From: Colius striatus
Taxonomy: Eukaryota; Chordata; Aves; Coliiformes; Coliidae
DNA length: 64,000 bases
Direction: 5' to 3'
NCBI RefSeq assembly: GCF_028858725.1
Contig: NC_084760.1
Location: 52,787,367 to 52,851,366 of the forward strand
Every line of letters begins with the position of its first letter. Within the stretch, counting starts at the first letter, position 1. The notes beneath the pieces are model-generated. The model saw only the letters and a program-made list of their open reading frames with translations, did not search any database and was not told where the DNA came from. This document shows, piece by piece, positions 26,601 to 36,967 of this stretch. The translations under genes and the position numbers were made by a program.

Positions 26601-29600
26601 GTAAGAATTGAGAAGACCCAGGAGGCTTTAGATATACATACAAATTCCCTCAGTCTGTGGAGAGAACAAATACATTTTGGAGGAGTCAATGTGGCTCTAT
26701 TTCTCTCTCTTACAAGAAGAATAGTAATGAAAATCTATTGTTTCACATTTACGATATGGATATTTTTTAGGCTTCAAGCACCCTTTGTCTTGTTATGTGG
26801 AAAATACAGAATCTCTCATCTTTCGACCACTCTTTCATCTTATGTCTCCACAGAAATCTTGAGAGTAGAAAATTCTTTTTGGGTGTCAAAAGGGAAGACA
26901 TTATTTAAGAGCCCCTGAGTTTAAAAAAAAAAAAATCTGACTATTCCAACAATTGCCTTTTCCTTGCACTGCAGCATTGCTCTTGTGATGAGTGCAGCCA
27001 CTTGCATTAGGGTCTTGGGAAAGAGGTCTGCTTTTACAGCGTCTCTATCAAAAGTATAGAGCAAGTGCCCAGAGCTGATTGGATTTACTCAAAGCCGTAT
27101 GCAGGACATCAGTCATAATTGTGCAAGACCTGACCAAGGCTCCTGGTTAGCTGTAGGGAATAAATTTGGTGAGGAACCGTCTTAACAGAACTATTACCAG
27201 GCTTAATGACGGCTTTGTTTATCTTGGTTGCTCAAAAACAATTCTGGGAGGTTAGGTTTTGTAATCCATGTTTGTTTTGTTTCTCCTTTGTCGTTGTTTT
27301 AACTTCTTTAGATCAAATAAAACAAAAACTATAAGCATTGTAACCTTTCTGGAATTAAGATCTTGTTTTAAAGAGAATGTCTTATATCTTAAAAGTTGTA
27401 GGAGAAAGCCATGCAAATTTTTCTTCAGCTTAGTTGGAGAAAGGAACTAATGTATGCTAAGTGATAGAAGTCGTAAAAAATTATCCTTTAAAGTGCCTTT
27501 TAGTTTCTTGCTAATTGTATTAGGAGACTGCAGACCTCTCATCAGTTTGAGGAAACAGATACTCTGCTTCCCTTGGTTGAGTAGTCAGTAAAAGGGTACA
27601 AATATTGATGTCTTAAGTACAAAATAGACAGTGTCTACAGCCTGGTCCTGATGTGCCTTTTTAAAAGGTTTGTTTTGCACTCAGTAGCTTTGTGATATAA
27701 GACAAAAGGCAGGTAGTTTAAAATTAGTGGTACTCTTATTTTTGGACTGCAGGAGGATTGCTTGCTTCAAATGTGGAGTAGATGCTTTCAGCTATTATTG
27801 TGTAAAAAGCACACAACAGATTTGTATAGGTGTGGTAGTTTGATCCTGGCTGGATGCCAGGTGCCCACCACACCGCTCTATCCCCCACCTCCTCAGCAAG
27901 CCAGGGAAGGGGAGAAAATAAGATGGGAGTCTTGTGGGTTGAGATAAAAGCAGTTTAATAAAGAAGCAGCAAAGCCGCGCGCACGGGAAGCAAAGCAAAA
28001 GCAGATAAAGCTGTTACTCTCTACTTCCCATCAGCAGCGATGTCCGGCCACCTCCCGAGAAGCAGGGCTTCAGTACGCGTAGCGGTTGCTTTGGGAAGGC
28101 CAGAAATGAATCTCGCCTTCCCTTCCTGCTCCTCTCCCCCAGTTTATATTCCTGAGTTGACGTCATATGGTATGGAATATGTCCTTGGTCAGCCTGGGTC
28201 AGCTGTTCTGGCCGTGGTCCCTCCCAAGATTGTGCTCACCCACAGCTATTGGTGAAGGTCGGGGAAGGAATGCTGGAGGGACAGCCCTGATGCTGTGCGA
28301 GCAGTAGTCATAGTATTGATACCCACAGTAAGCACAGCACTGCAAGAGCTGCTGTGGAAAATCACTACCGTCCCAGACCCACTACAATAGGGTATGATGA
28401 ATATCATTCCAGCTATATGATTAGTTTGTTTGGGAAGCATACATGTGGGCTTTATAATGTTAGCTTGCTCTTTGCCGTAAATATCAAACTGTATTTTGAG
28501 TTTTTTACAGGTGCTGGTCATGGAATCAGTCAAGTGATTTTTATCCCCATTTCCCTTATCTTTTTGGCAGGTATGACGCAAGTTTGCGCTCCGTACCTCC
28601 GCCAGACTACGGGGTTCCTAAGCTGCATTACTTTGAGGACTGGGGAGTGGTAACCTATGGAAGTGCTTTGCCGGCAGAAATCAACAGGCCTTTCCTTTCC
28701 TTCAAATCGGGAAAGCTGGGAGGACGTGCAATATATGATATTGTTCATAAGAACAAGTACAAAGAGTGGATCAAGGGGTGGAGAAACTTTAATGCTGGGC
28801 ATGAGCACCCAGACCAGAACTCCTTCACTTTTGCTCCCAACGGTGTACCTTTCATAACGGAAGCTCTGTATGGGCCAAAGTACACTTTTTTAAATAACGT
28901 GTTGATGTTTTCACCTGCCGTGTCCAAGAGCTGCTTTTCCCCATGGGAAGGGCAGATTACAGAAGACTGTTCCTCAAAGTGGCTTAAATATAAACATGAT
29001 TTGGCTGGTGACTGTCAGGGACGAGTGGTTGCTGCCATGGAGAGAAGTGGAGTGGTTTTTATCAGGGGAGAAGGAGTGGGCGCGTACAATCCTAAACTGA
29101 AGCTGAGAAAGTTGCAAAGGAACCTCATTCTTCTCCATCCCCAGCTCCTCTTGTTGGTGGACCAAATCCATCTGGAAGATGACAGCCCCCTGGAGGCAGC
29201 AACCAGTTTCTTCCACAATGTGGACTTACCTTTTGAAGAAACAGTTGTGGATGACATCCACGGGGCCTTTATTAGGCACCGTGATGGGATATACAAGATG
29301 TACTGGATGGATGACACGGGCCACAGCGAGAGAGCTACGGTTGCCTCAAGGATGTACCCCCGGGGCTACCCGTACAATGGCACAAACTACGTGAATGTGA
29401 CGACCCTCCTGCGGCACCCCGTCACCAGGGCCATTTACCTCTTCATTGGGCCCTCGGTCGACGTGCAGAGCTTCACCGTCCGCGGAGACTCTCCGCAGCT
29501 GGAGGTGTTGGTGGCCACTGCTGAGCACAGCTATGCGACCTGCCTCTGGCCCACCGAGGATGGCTCCCGCTCCACCTTCGCACAGGTTGTTGCCGACCGA

Positions 29601-30335
29601 CAGAAAATCGTCTTTGACCGGGCCTCTGCAGTCAAGAACCCCACGGTGCCAGAAGTGAAGGACTACATAGGGATTGTGGAGAGGAACCTGCAGCGTTTTA
29701 AGCCCGTTTTCCAGCAGCTTGAGAAGCAGATCTTGTCTCGTGTACGCAACACAGCTGGCTTCAGGAAGATGGCTGAGCGCCTGCTGAGGTTTTCGGATAA
29801 GAGACAGACGGAGGAGGCCATTGACAGAATATTTGCAATCTCACAGAGGCAGCAGCAGCAGCAGCACGACAGAGCAAAGAAGAACAGAAAGATTGCCAAA
29901 GGCTACAAATTCGTTGATGCTGTTCCCGACATTTTTGCACAAATTGAGGTAAACGAAAGAAAAGTGCGACAAAAGGCACAGACTCAAGCACAGAAAGAGT
30001 TGCCTGTAGATGAAGACAAGGAAATGGAAGATCTTCTGGATTTTGCGGATATTACTTATGTGAAGCACAGAGCTGGGGTGTCAATCAAAGGCCGGTCAGG
30101 GCTGGCACAGATGGTGACGACCGCTCGAAGTAGCGCATCGTCAATATCAGCTTCTTATACCCGCCTCTTTCTAATTCTCAACATTGCTATTTTTTTTGTC
30201 ATGTTAGCAATGCAGCTCACGTATTTTCAGAAGGCCAAGAGACTGCATGGCCAAAGATGTCTGTATGCAATACTTTTAGTAGACAGCTGTATATTATTGT
30301 GGCTGTATTCTGCCTGTTCTCAGTCACAATGTTAG
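8209..30335 (+). CDS. DSE: DSE, dermatan-sulfate epimerase 1 (spliced span, 5 coding exons)
   Basis: DSE converts D-glucuronate to L-iduronate in chondroitin, giving dermatan sulfate, in the ER/Golgi. Joining coding exons 8209-8624, 20398-20651, 24272-24511, 25822-26029 and 28571-30335 gives 2883 nt: 960 residues plus TAG. Human DSE is close to this at 958. Intron phases are 2, 1, 1 and 2, and the frame holds throughout. An N-terminal hydrophobic stretch (about residues 10-23) fits a signal peptide. The residues reported as catalytic in the human enzyme all fall at the same numbers here: His205 (in LHNHQP), Tyr261 (in GVAYGS) and His450 (in NAGHEHP). Two hydrophobic segments near the C terminus (about 905-925 and 935-953) fit the family's C-terminal membrane anchors. 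A short polyglutamine run sits near residue 800. The gene looks intact and functional. Confidence 0.97.
8825..9060 (+). repeat. CR1 LINE 3' end in DSE intron
   Basis: A typical CR1 3' terminal segment: 'cataaggaaaaatttcttc', 'gacagagcactgttaacaggctg', 'tctactctaggtgg', 'ggttggactagatgat', and a terminal 'gattctatga'. It is truncated at the 5' side, as is usual for CR1. It begins about 200 bases after the exon donor, in sense orientation to DSE. Confidence 0.93.
12737..13318 (-). other. Unrecognised 193-codon ORF antisense in DSE intron
   Basis: A 193-codon open frame in an AT-rich intron, opposite to DSE. I do not recognise the product. It is rich in Cys, His and basic residues. One stretch (about residues 131-155: FCRTCNSDY...RQHMER) has the C-x2-C...H spacing loosely seen in BED/hAT-type zinc fingers, but no second clear histidine pair or flanking domain supports that. 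It starts near an AG (13319-13321 on the plus strand reads 'tag'), has no obvious promoter and could be chance. Alternatives are a decayed DNA-transposon fragment or an exon of a non-coding transcript. Confidence 0.2.
15535..15565. repeat. 14-bp tandem duplication
   Basis: The unit cttaagcaggagag occurs twice head to tail, followed by a partial third start (ctt). It lies inside a DSE intron and has no visible function. Confidence 0.85.
17157..17233 (+). repeat. CR1 LINE 3'-tail fragment in DSE intron
   Basis: About 75 bases matching the CR1 3' end ('ggtggtcctgg...gcaagggggtt...actagatgat...gaggtgccttccaaccc...ttctgtga'). It is more diverged than the copy at 8825-9060. Confidence 0.85.
18275..18655 (-). 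repeat. CR1 LINE 3' segment, reverse orientation
   Basis: The plus strand begins with the reverse complement of the CR1 tail ('gaatcatacagtcatagaatggtag...ggttggaagtgacct...agatcatccagtc'). It continues into 'agcaggtccacctagatcaggtcacataggaacatgtccagg' and 'ggcagcctgtgccagg', ending near 'cagtcttctctagacta'. It is antisense to DSE inside its intron. Confidence 0.93.
20398..20651 (+). CDS. DSE: DSE coding exon 2 (contains His205)
   Basis: The acceptor 'ttattgacag' ends at 20397 and the donor G|GTATGT follows 20651. The 254 nt complete Trp139, encode residues 140-223 and give the first base of Gly224. The exon carries [19 protein letters not shown] and [23 protein letters not shown]. The second His of LHNHQP is residue 205, matching a catalytic histidine described in human DS-epimerase 1. 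The exon is highly conserved relative to the human protein as I recall it. Confidence 0.97.
20652..24271 (+). other. DSE intron 2-3 (3.6 kb)
   Basis: No exon or clear mobile element is recognised. It holds AT-rich unique sequence, including a short TA/CATA-rich patch at about 20833-20865. Small reading frames (for example 21589-21879 on minus and 23205-23495 on minus) lack any recognisable domain. Confidence 0.8.
24272..24511 (+). CDS. DSE: DSE coding exon 3 (contains Tyr261)
   Basis: The acceptor 'ttttctttcag' ends at 24271 and the donor G|GTAGGT follows 24511. The 240 nt complete Gly224 and encode residues 225-303 plus one base of Gly304. The sequence includes [14 protein letters not shown] and [32 protein letters not shown]. 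Tyr261 of GVAYGS corresponds to the tyrosine assigned a catalytic role in the human enzyme. Confidence 0.97.
24512..25821 (+). other. DSE intron 3-4 (1.3 kb)
   Basis: Unique AT-rich sequence. I see no repeat, exon or RNA gene. It ends in a strong pyrimidine tract (ctttttttcccaag) before the next exon. Confidence 0.85.
25822..26029 (+). CDS. DSE: DSE coding exon 4
   Basis: The acceptor 'tttcccaag' ends at 25821 and the donor TG|GTATGA begins at 26030. The 208 nt complete Gly304, encode residues 305-372 and give two bases of Trp373. They include [39 protein letters not shown] and [17 protein letters not shown]. Reading through the donor gives a short extension that stops at a TGA (26043-26045), so retention of the following intron would truncate the protein. 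Confidence 0.96.
26030..28570 (+). other. DSE intron 4-5 (2.5 kb) with LTR
   Basis: The first six intron bases (GTATGA) are identical to the first six bases of the following exon. A solo LTR occupies 27831-28386, ending 184 bases before the last exon. The rest is AT-rich and otherwise featureless. Confidence 0.85.
27831..28386 (+). mobile_element. Solo LTR of an avian endogenous retrovirus (ERVL-like)
   Basis: The element begins TGTGGTAGTTTGATCCTGGC and ends ...CCCACTACA, with the TG...CA ends of an LTR. It is flanked by a perfect 5-bp target duplication, ATAGG (27826-27830 and 28387-28391). It contains the 'gggttgagataaaagcagtttaataaag' block typical of this avian LTR type, with an AATAAA at 27957-27962, and a CpG-rich part at about 27972-28090. 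No gag, pol or env remains, so it is a solo LTR. It lies in the last DSE intron in sense orientation. Confidence 0.88.
28571..30335 (+). CDS. DSE: DSE last coding exon (residues 373-960)
   Basis: The acceptor 'tttttggcag' ends at 28570. The frame completes Trp373, runs through [14 protein letters not shown] and ends at TAG (30333-30335), for 1765 nt. It holds His450 in [14 protein letters not shown], the [19 protein letters not shown] block, several potential N-glycosylation sites (for example NGT and NVT in [10 protein letters not shown]), and a CAG-encoded Gln run near residue 800. It also holds [12 protein letters not shown]-like sequence and the two C-terminal hydrophobic segments ending in SQSQC. 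GC content rises in 29340-29660. One long terminal exon carrying most of the protein is usual for this gene. Confidence 0.98.
29850..29864 (+). repeat. CAG triplet run coding polyglutamine in DSE
   Basis: Five uninterrupted CAG codons follow CAG AGG, encoding QRQQQQQ and then His-Asp. The human protein also has a Gln run here as I recall, so length variation is probably tolerated. Confidence 0.9.
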
Positions 30336-30424
30336 CAGAAGACCTCTACTAGTCGACCAGTTTATGGTCATATATGTCTATGCAAAAGCATTAACCCTAA
30401 TAGGGCCAAAGTTTATCTTCTGGG

Positions 30425-30451
30425 TTTTTTTTTGTTGTTGTTGTTGTTTTT
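30425..30451. repeat. T/GTT simple repeat in DSE 3' UTR
   Basis: A run of T followed by about five GTT units and more T, just after the DSE stop. It is a low-complexity tract. Confidence 0.85.
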
Positions 30452-32494
30452 CCTGAAACATTCCAAAAACAGCTGGGGAGAGATTGGTTTCAGACCAGAA
30501 GGGGTGGAAGAATAGGGCAAGCAATGAATATCTCAGAAAACTAAGTACTTAATAAGTACTCCACCTTTGTGTTTTGAGTTGGGCCTCACATCTGAGGAAA
30601 TGTTACACTTTGTGTTCATCAGAGTTCAGTGATGTAAAGTTGTAATTAATTTTTTTTGGTGAGAAGAGCCCTCTTAATAGATTTGTTTCTAAGGGCTTTT
30701 TGTTTTTATACAGAACTGGGTTTGCATTTAGTGAGTTTTCATTTCAGGCTGCTATGGATGTCTCTGGACATTCCCTTAAGAACAGGGCTTTCAAACACAA
30801 ACACGCAAGGCAGGTCTTACCAGTACACTTCATTTCTCTCTGCCAAACCAAAGAATGCTTCCATATTGGATGCTCCTGTGTAATTATTGCAGACCCCAAC
30901 ATCGTGTCATCTCTTTCATTCTTTGCAGTCCAGCACAGTGGGCAGTGGCAGTTATATCAGTACTTGCCAAGTCGATGCAGAACACCTAGTAAGCAAATAC
31001 TAACTCAAAAGTATAAATTAATTTGGTTCTCTGGAAGAAAAAACAAACCATCAGCTTTATGTTTCAGTCAAGTGTAGACTGTAGGAGGATGAATGCTGGA
31101 GGATCTGTTCTCAACTGTGCAAGCAGTTTCACAAAAGTTTTCTGTAGTTTGAAGCAGGTCTTAGTAGGGAAATAATGTCCGAAATCACTGCCATTCCATA
31201 TGCAAGTGTGAAAATGCAACCAGAAAAAAACCAAAGAGATCCTGTGGTAACCTCAGCAACTGCCAGTATGGAAGGAGAGATATTAGGGAGGTATTTAATG
31301 TCTTTTTTCTGTTCACATGGCTAGAAGCAGAAGACCTTTAAAATTGTGTGAACAGCCTGTTTTCTATAAAGCACCAGCAAGAGTTCTGCAAGCTCTTGGT
31401 GGCCCCAGGTCAATTGTTTGGGGATTAGTGGTAAATGGAATCATGTGGTTTATGACAAAAATAAGTGTGATGTCTCCACATATATCTCCCTCTGTTCATT
31501 AAACTGATTTTGAAAAGTCTGAGCTATTTGAGAGAATGGAAACTCTATGAAATTGGGACATATCTGTGTGTCTACAGAAAAACAATTCTTCCAGTACATT
31601 TGCTAAATAAATCATTATCATTGTCTCTGTGGAAAAGTTGTTTTACTTTGATTAAAATATTTTTCCTGATATTACAGTGATGATGTTTGTCAGCACTTCG
31701 TGCAAACCACAGACTTTTGTTCCCTCTTCCTTACACCAATTTTAGGCATCTGATATCTACATTGCTGCAGTTAAGCCTTCTGCGAGTCTGCGTGTTGAAA
31801 TGTAATCAGCTTTCCCTGCCTAAACATCTTCAGTGAGCAGATCAGAATATTTTCACTAGGCTCCAGCAACTGAGCCAGGTCAGAGCACTGTGTTCATGTA
31901 CATAAGCCCTACTAATGTCTGCAGTGCCTGGATTTATCCAACGAAACTTTTTACATTTAGTCTGTTAAAAACATAAATCAGTTAATTTCTGATTGATGCA
32001 TAGTCAGTTGAGAGAGCATTCAGATAGCTACTTCATCCACCTAAGACCTCAAAACACCTTCAAGACATACTTTTCCCTAATTGCAAAAGGCATGGAGGTT
32101 AATTGCCTATTTTAAATCACCCACTTTATTGCTTAAGGTGAAGGGAGTGGAGCCTGGGGAGGGTCACCCAGTATGGCTGCCATGTTCGTAGTGGTGCCTC
32201 CTGAAATTATGACTAGGTTGTGGCAGGCTTTGTGTCACTGGAAAGCTCCTCGTTTCTGTCTTTGCACTGTGATGGCATGAAGAGACACAGGAAGAGCTGT
32301 TGAGTCATGCTGATTTTCAAGGACAGGGTTGGTTAGTTTTTCAATAGTAGGTGATAATGTTCTTGGCCATGGAACGCTGCAAAATGAAGATGCAGGTACT
32401 GTTGCAATTTCGTTGTGTGGCCTAGCACATCACTCTGCTGGGAGTTAGTGCCATAAAATTGCCCCAGGGTAATTCAAGGAGCCTGTGCGTTATC

Positions 32495-32551
32495 AATAAA
32501 TCACCTGTGCTCGTGTCTCTTTGCAGATGTGTGAACCTTCAGGAAAATAAA
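32495..32551 (+). terminator. DSE: Candidate DSE polyadenylation signals
   Basis: Two AATAAA hexamers (32495-32500 and 32546-32551), about 50 bases apart, lie 2.2 kb past the stop codon. The intervening GT-rich sequence could be the downstream element of the first. An alternative proximal signal lies at 31606-31611. The assignment is inferred. Confidence 0.4.
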
Positions 32552-32977
32552 GAGCTGTAGCCCCATATATTCTTTATCAGGCTAATGCCAACAATAGAGT
32601 TCGTCCAAATATTTCACCTTATTTCAAGTCTATGCACATTAACCCTGTGTCAGTTTGCTGTTGCTTTGAACAGTCAGCTGTAGAAAGCCAACCTATAGCC
32701 TTATAGGCTTTTGAGAGACACCCGCATTTCTTGGTCTGCTTTGTAGCGTGGGATTTGTGTTACTGTCAAACAAAACTGCAGAATTAGATTAGAAGGTAAG
32801 GTATGGTCATGCTTTTCTTTAGACTACAATTCTCAGCATTGTTACAGCAGTGCAAAGGGAGGGAGGTGGTTGCAGGAGCTGCCCATGCTCACAGACAAGT
32901 TTTAAAGCAGCTTTTGAAGCAGATAGCATTCAAATGAAGGCTTCATGGCCTTCATGAGGTGGAAGTACTCTTTTTTT

Positions 32978-33795
32978 TTGGGTGGAAAACTGGGTGTCTG
33001 GGCCTAGAAAGTGGTGGGAAATGGAGTTTTACCCAGTTGGCAGCCAGTCACCAGTGGTATTCCCCTGGGCTCAATCCCCTGGGCCTGAGCTGGATGAGGA
33101 GATCAAGTGCACCCTCAGTAAGTTTGCAAATGACACCAAGGTGGGTGGAAGCGTAGACCTGTTTGAGGGCACAAAGGTTCTTCAGAAGGACCTGGCCAGG
33201 CTGGAGCAATGGACTGATGCCAATTGCATGAGGTTCAACAAGGCCAAGAGCCAGGTCTTGCACATGGGCCACAACAATGCCAGGCAACGCTACAGGCTTG
33301 GGGCAGAGTGGTTGGAAAGCTGTCTGGTGGAAAAGGACCTGGGGGATGTTGATTGACAGCCAGCTGAACAGGAGCCAGCAGTGTGCCCAGGGGGCCAAGA
33401 AGGCCGATGGCATCTTGGCTTGTATCAGGAATAGTGTGACCAGCAGGACCAGTGAAGCGATTATCCACATGTACTCGGCACTGGTGAGACCACACTTTGA
33501 ATACTGTGTTCAGTTTTGGGCCTCTCACTACAAGAAGGACAGTGAGTGTTGGTAGCATGTCCAGAGATGAGCAATGAAGCTGGTGAAGGATCTAGAGAGC
33601 AAATCTTACGAGTAGCGGCTGAGGGACCAGGAGATGTTTAGCCTAGAGAAGAGGAGGCTGAGAGGAGATATGATCACTCTCTACAACTGCATGAAGAGGA
33701 CTTGTGAGGTGGGGTTTGATTTCTCCAGTAATGAATGATGGGACACAAAGAAATGGGCTCATGTTGTGCCAGGGAAGGTTTAGATAGGAGATATT
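32978..33795 (+). repeat. CR1 LINE fragment with decayed ORF2 C-terminal region
   Basis: The sequence runs from 'gggtggaaaactgg' through the reverse-transcriptase-derived block (translated FANDTKVGG, where intact copies read FADDTK). It continues into 'aggagccagcagtgtgcccag' and 'ctttgaatactgtgttcag', to about 'gggaaggtttagatagga'. Frameshifts and stops interrupt it, so it is a dead 5'-truncated copy. An internal part is deleted between 'ggctcaatcccctggg' and 'gctggatgagg'. Confidence 0.93.
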
Positions 33796-36319
33796 TTTAA
33801 AGTCAATGGTTGTGACAGTTTTGCATCCATTCTTCACCTACACTACTCTTCTCCCTTTCATTCCTTATCAAGGATCATAGTCTTTTAACAGAACTCAAAG
33901 CAAATGGAAGAACTAATGGCTCCATGCCTTCAGCAACCAGCAACTTGGACTGTTAGGTAGAAGTGTCTGTGTCACAATGAAGAAACAATTCAAGCTCTCA
34001 GATGGCAGCAGCAGCATACACTGAAAAACCTGTTCTACCCTTGCTTTACTAGTAAGTGTGATGAGGAAGAGCAGGTAAATGGGAGTAGCCTGATTAGCCC
34101 AGCGAGCTGGTGGGAGGCCTGGAGAACATTGGTGTTCCTCAACACTTGCTGACGCAAAAGAGGATGCTGTCCTCACCTTTGTGTCATTTTTCTGACATGC
34201 AAGAGAGAAGCTGACTCAGTGAGCTCTGTGTCTATTGCAGAGACACTTAGCACTAGTTTCTTCAGTGTTGGGCATACTGAACAACTTTTGAAATGTGGTA
34301 CACAGTAGTGAAGTTGTCTTTCGCTCCCTGTTTTAAATGGAGCCACAATACTGAAGTGCTACTTGCACATGCCTTTGCTCCCATTCATATTTTGCTGCTT
34401 TGTGATTTCTAAAAATGTTAATTTTCTGCACCTCTGACCACAGGACAAGATGCCTACCCTACAACTGGTGTGTGCGGATCGGTTCCTGTATTCATCTGAG
34501 ATCCTGCTGACTTTGCTCAATTTCTCGTCAATAGCTGGTGTTTAGTCATGCATACTTCATCTCAGGGCTGCAGTCTAAATTAGTCTAAAGTTAGTTCAGT
34601 GTTTTCTGAACAAAGTGAATGGGAATTCAGCCCACAGGTAGCAGTATGTGTGCTTGAGAGTGGAATCTGATTCTTAGTTCTTTCAATGATTTTTTTTTGA
34701 GTCCAGCTAAAAGTTGGCTTTGTATGTTATATACATCATTGTGACTAAAGGAAGCAAAGGGAATGGAGCACATTACCTCATTTCTTAAAATGTGTAAGAT
34801 CAAAGCTGATTCTGAAGCATTCTATATCTTAAATATCTGTTTTCCACTGATTAAATGTTTTTTCTTAGTGTCTGAAAGCATATAGTATTTGGAAAATATC
34901 TGTATTTCTGCACTGGGACATTACATTCACATTAATTTGGTCTGCAAAAGCTTAGTTGCAGACATACTTTTGTCTAACTAAGTTTAGTCCCTTTGCTCTG
35001 GCTACTCTATTAAAATTCAGTAGAGTAACTTCAAGCTGGTAAGTCACACTCAGCTAACGAAGCCAAGATGTTGTTTTCTCTTTTCTTAGCAGTTGAATCC
35101 AGGAGCACTCTGCAGCAGGAGCCCTGTGTCAGTCCAGTGCTGATTATGTTCATAGTGTCATCAGTACACAGTCTATTTTCTAAATGAGTTCAACCTTGAA
35201 ACAAATAATGTCAAAGCACTTCAGAGAAAGTGCCCAAGACCCTTTCAAGGAAGGAACATGGCTGTTGTGTACTTCGGACAGGCAGAACTGAACTCAACTA
35301 CACACAAGTGCCTTCTAAGAAATACTCTGAAAAACAGGATTATCATTGAATCTTCCTCAGCTGGCATCGATTTTTCTGCTGGTAATAATGAGTGCAGATG
35401 AGTGATTAATTTAAATTTGTGCTTGCCTTGCTTGTTACTCTGCACTAGTGGCTGCATACATTTAAGTCAACAAGAAAACTAGTAAGTTAATGAGAATTTA
35501 GATTTCCTCTTCAGTTTTCAGTGAAACTGAACATGACTTAAGTGGCCATGAGATATTAAGGAGCACATGAATCCATATATACAAGGCCATATCCTCTCTG
35601 CTGTAATTCATGTTACTAAATTTAGCAAGAGAACAATGTCAATCATTGTTCAAGAGAACAATGTCAATGTCAATTGTGGTAGCGATGTTCTAGTGGTAAT
35701 GGACTTGTGCAGTTAAATCTCACAGATCTGTTCTCAGTCAGATTCCAAAAGGCAGAATAGCACACGAGGAGAGATGCTGTTGGCATGCCTTGTATGTCCA
35801 CTCTCTCCACAAGAATATCTGCAAAACTACCAGAATTACTGAAGGAATCCTCATTATACTGAAAGACAAAACAGTGGGATCCTAATAGTCCCTCTGGTCC
35901 TTGGTCATGCTGTGAAAGCTGTGAGAGTCACTGTGGTTGACTCAATGGAAATGACAAGATCTCATTTCCCCAGTGACTGGCAAACAGCATGCAATGGATC
36001 AGCTTTAAAATGTCATATATCTAACTCTGCCTCAGAGGGCCCAAGGCTCCCTAGGACATTCTTCCAATAAGCCGTGTGGAGGATCTGGCTCCGGAAACAG
36101 TAAACTCCACTAAAACACAATCTTATATGCCTCATGGATTGTCCTCTGGTGGACCCAACTGCAGATTGCTAGCAATGGGAAAACAGGCAGAGGACCAGAG
36201 TCACTGGGAGGAAACTTGAATAACTCCAACTCTACCTTTATATAAGGTAGAGAAATATAGAAGATATTCAATAATGCTATAAAATACTTTCAGCTGCAAA
36301 TGCCTTGCAAATAAAATGG
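33796..36319. other. Intergenic DNA between CR1 copies
   Basis: Unique AT-rich sequence without a recognisable gene, RNA or LTR. It contains the small 25-bp-period duplication at 35626-35668. Confidence 0.75.
35626..35668. repeat. 18-bp direct repeat, 25-bp period
   Basis: caagagaacaatgtcaat occurs at 35626-35643 and again at 35651-35668. It is a local duplication with no evident role. Confidence 0.85.
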
Positions 36320-36545
36320 AATCATAGAATAGTTGCAGTTGGTAAAGACCTTTAAGATCATCAAGTGCAACCACTAACCTACTACTGACAAGCCCACCAC
36401 TAAACCATATCCCTGAGCACCTCATCTGCACGTCTCCAGGGATAGTGCATGCACCACCTCCTCGGGCAGCCTGTTCCAGTGTTCACCAGCCCTCTCAGTG
36501 AAGAAATTCTTGCTAATACCCAATCTCAGCCTTCCCTGGTGCAAC
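36320..36545 (-). repeat. CR1 LINE 3' segment, reverse orientation
   Basis: The plus strand starts with 'gaatcatagaatagttgcagttgg...gacctttaagatcatc', the reversed CR1 tail. It passes through 'gcaccacctcctcgggcagcctgttccagtg' and ends at 'ccttccctggtgcaact'. It belongs to a CR1 subfamily with a tail different from that of the copy at 43664. Confidence 0.92.
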
Positions 36546-36967
36546 TGATGTTGATGGAGTATTTGAGCATTACAGAATAAATAAGGACAAGCCCAGAGAC
36601 TTGGGAAATTACTGCTAACATGAAATACAGACAACTGGGAATGCTTTCTCCTTATGTTTCATCTATCATTCTTCCCCTTTGAGTCATATCTTCCTATTAA
36701 AATAAATTAAAAATTATCTGTGAGTTATGCTGTAGATTGTCCCAAATGGCAGGACAGGCTGAGAGCAGGACTAGCTTGCCTATAAAAGACAGATCCTGAA
36801 GGTGCACACACAAGCATTGTTCAGTGTAATAGAATTCACCTTTAATACAAACCAGACATAGGTACCGTAAGATCTGACACAGCTCGTACATTTATGGTAA
36901 GCTGAAGCTGCTTGGGGATTCTGTAGATAAGGAATGAGACTGATTAGAAAATATAGAGGAGTGTGTC

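Larger units (their letters stand above)
30336..32977 (+). other. DSE 3' UTR and downstream flank
   Basis: No coding gene is visible. Canonical AATAAA signals occur at 31606-31611, 32495-32500 and 32546-32551. The last two are close together, with a GT-rich stretch ('tgtgctcgtgtctctttg') between them, so a 3' UTR of 1.3-2.2 kb is likely. Which signal is used cannot be told from sequence. Confidence 0.6.

Noticed and set aside
28139-28386. Possible alternative exon upstream of the DSE last exon
   Set aside because: Explained by the solo LTR bounded by ATAGG target duplications.
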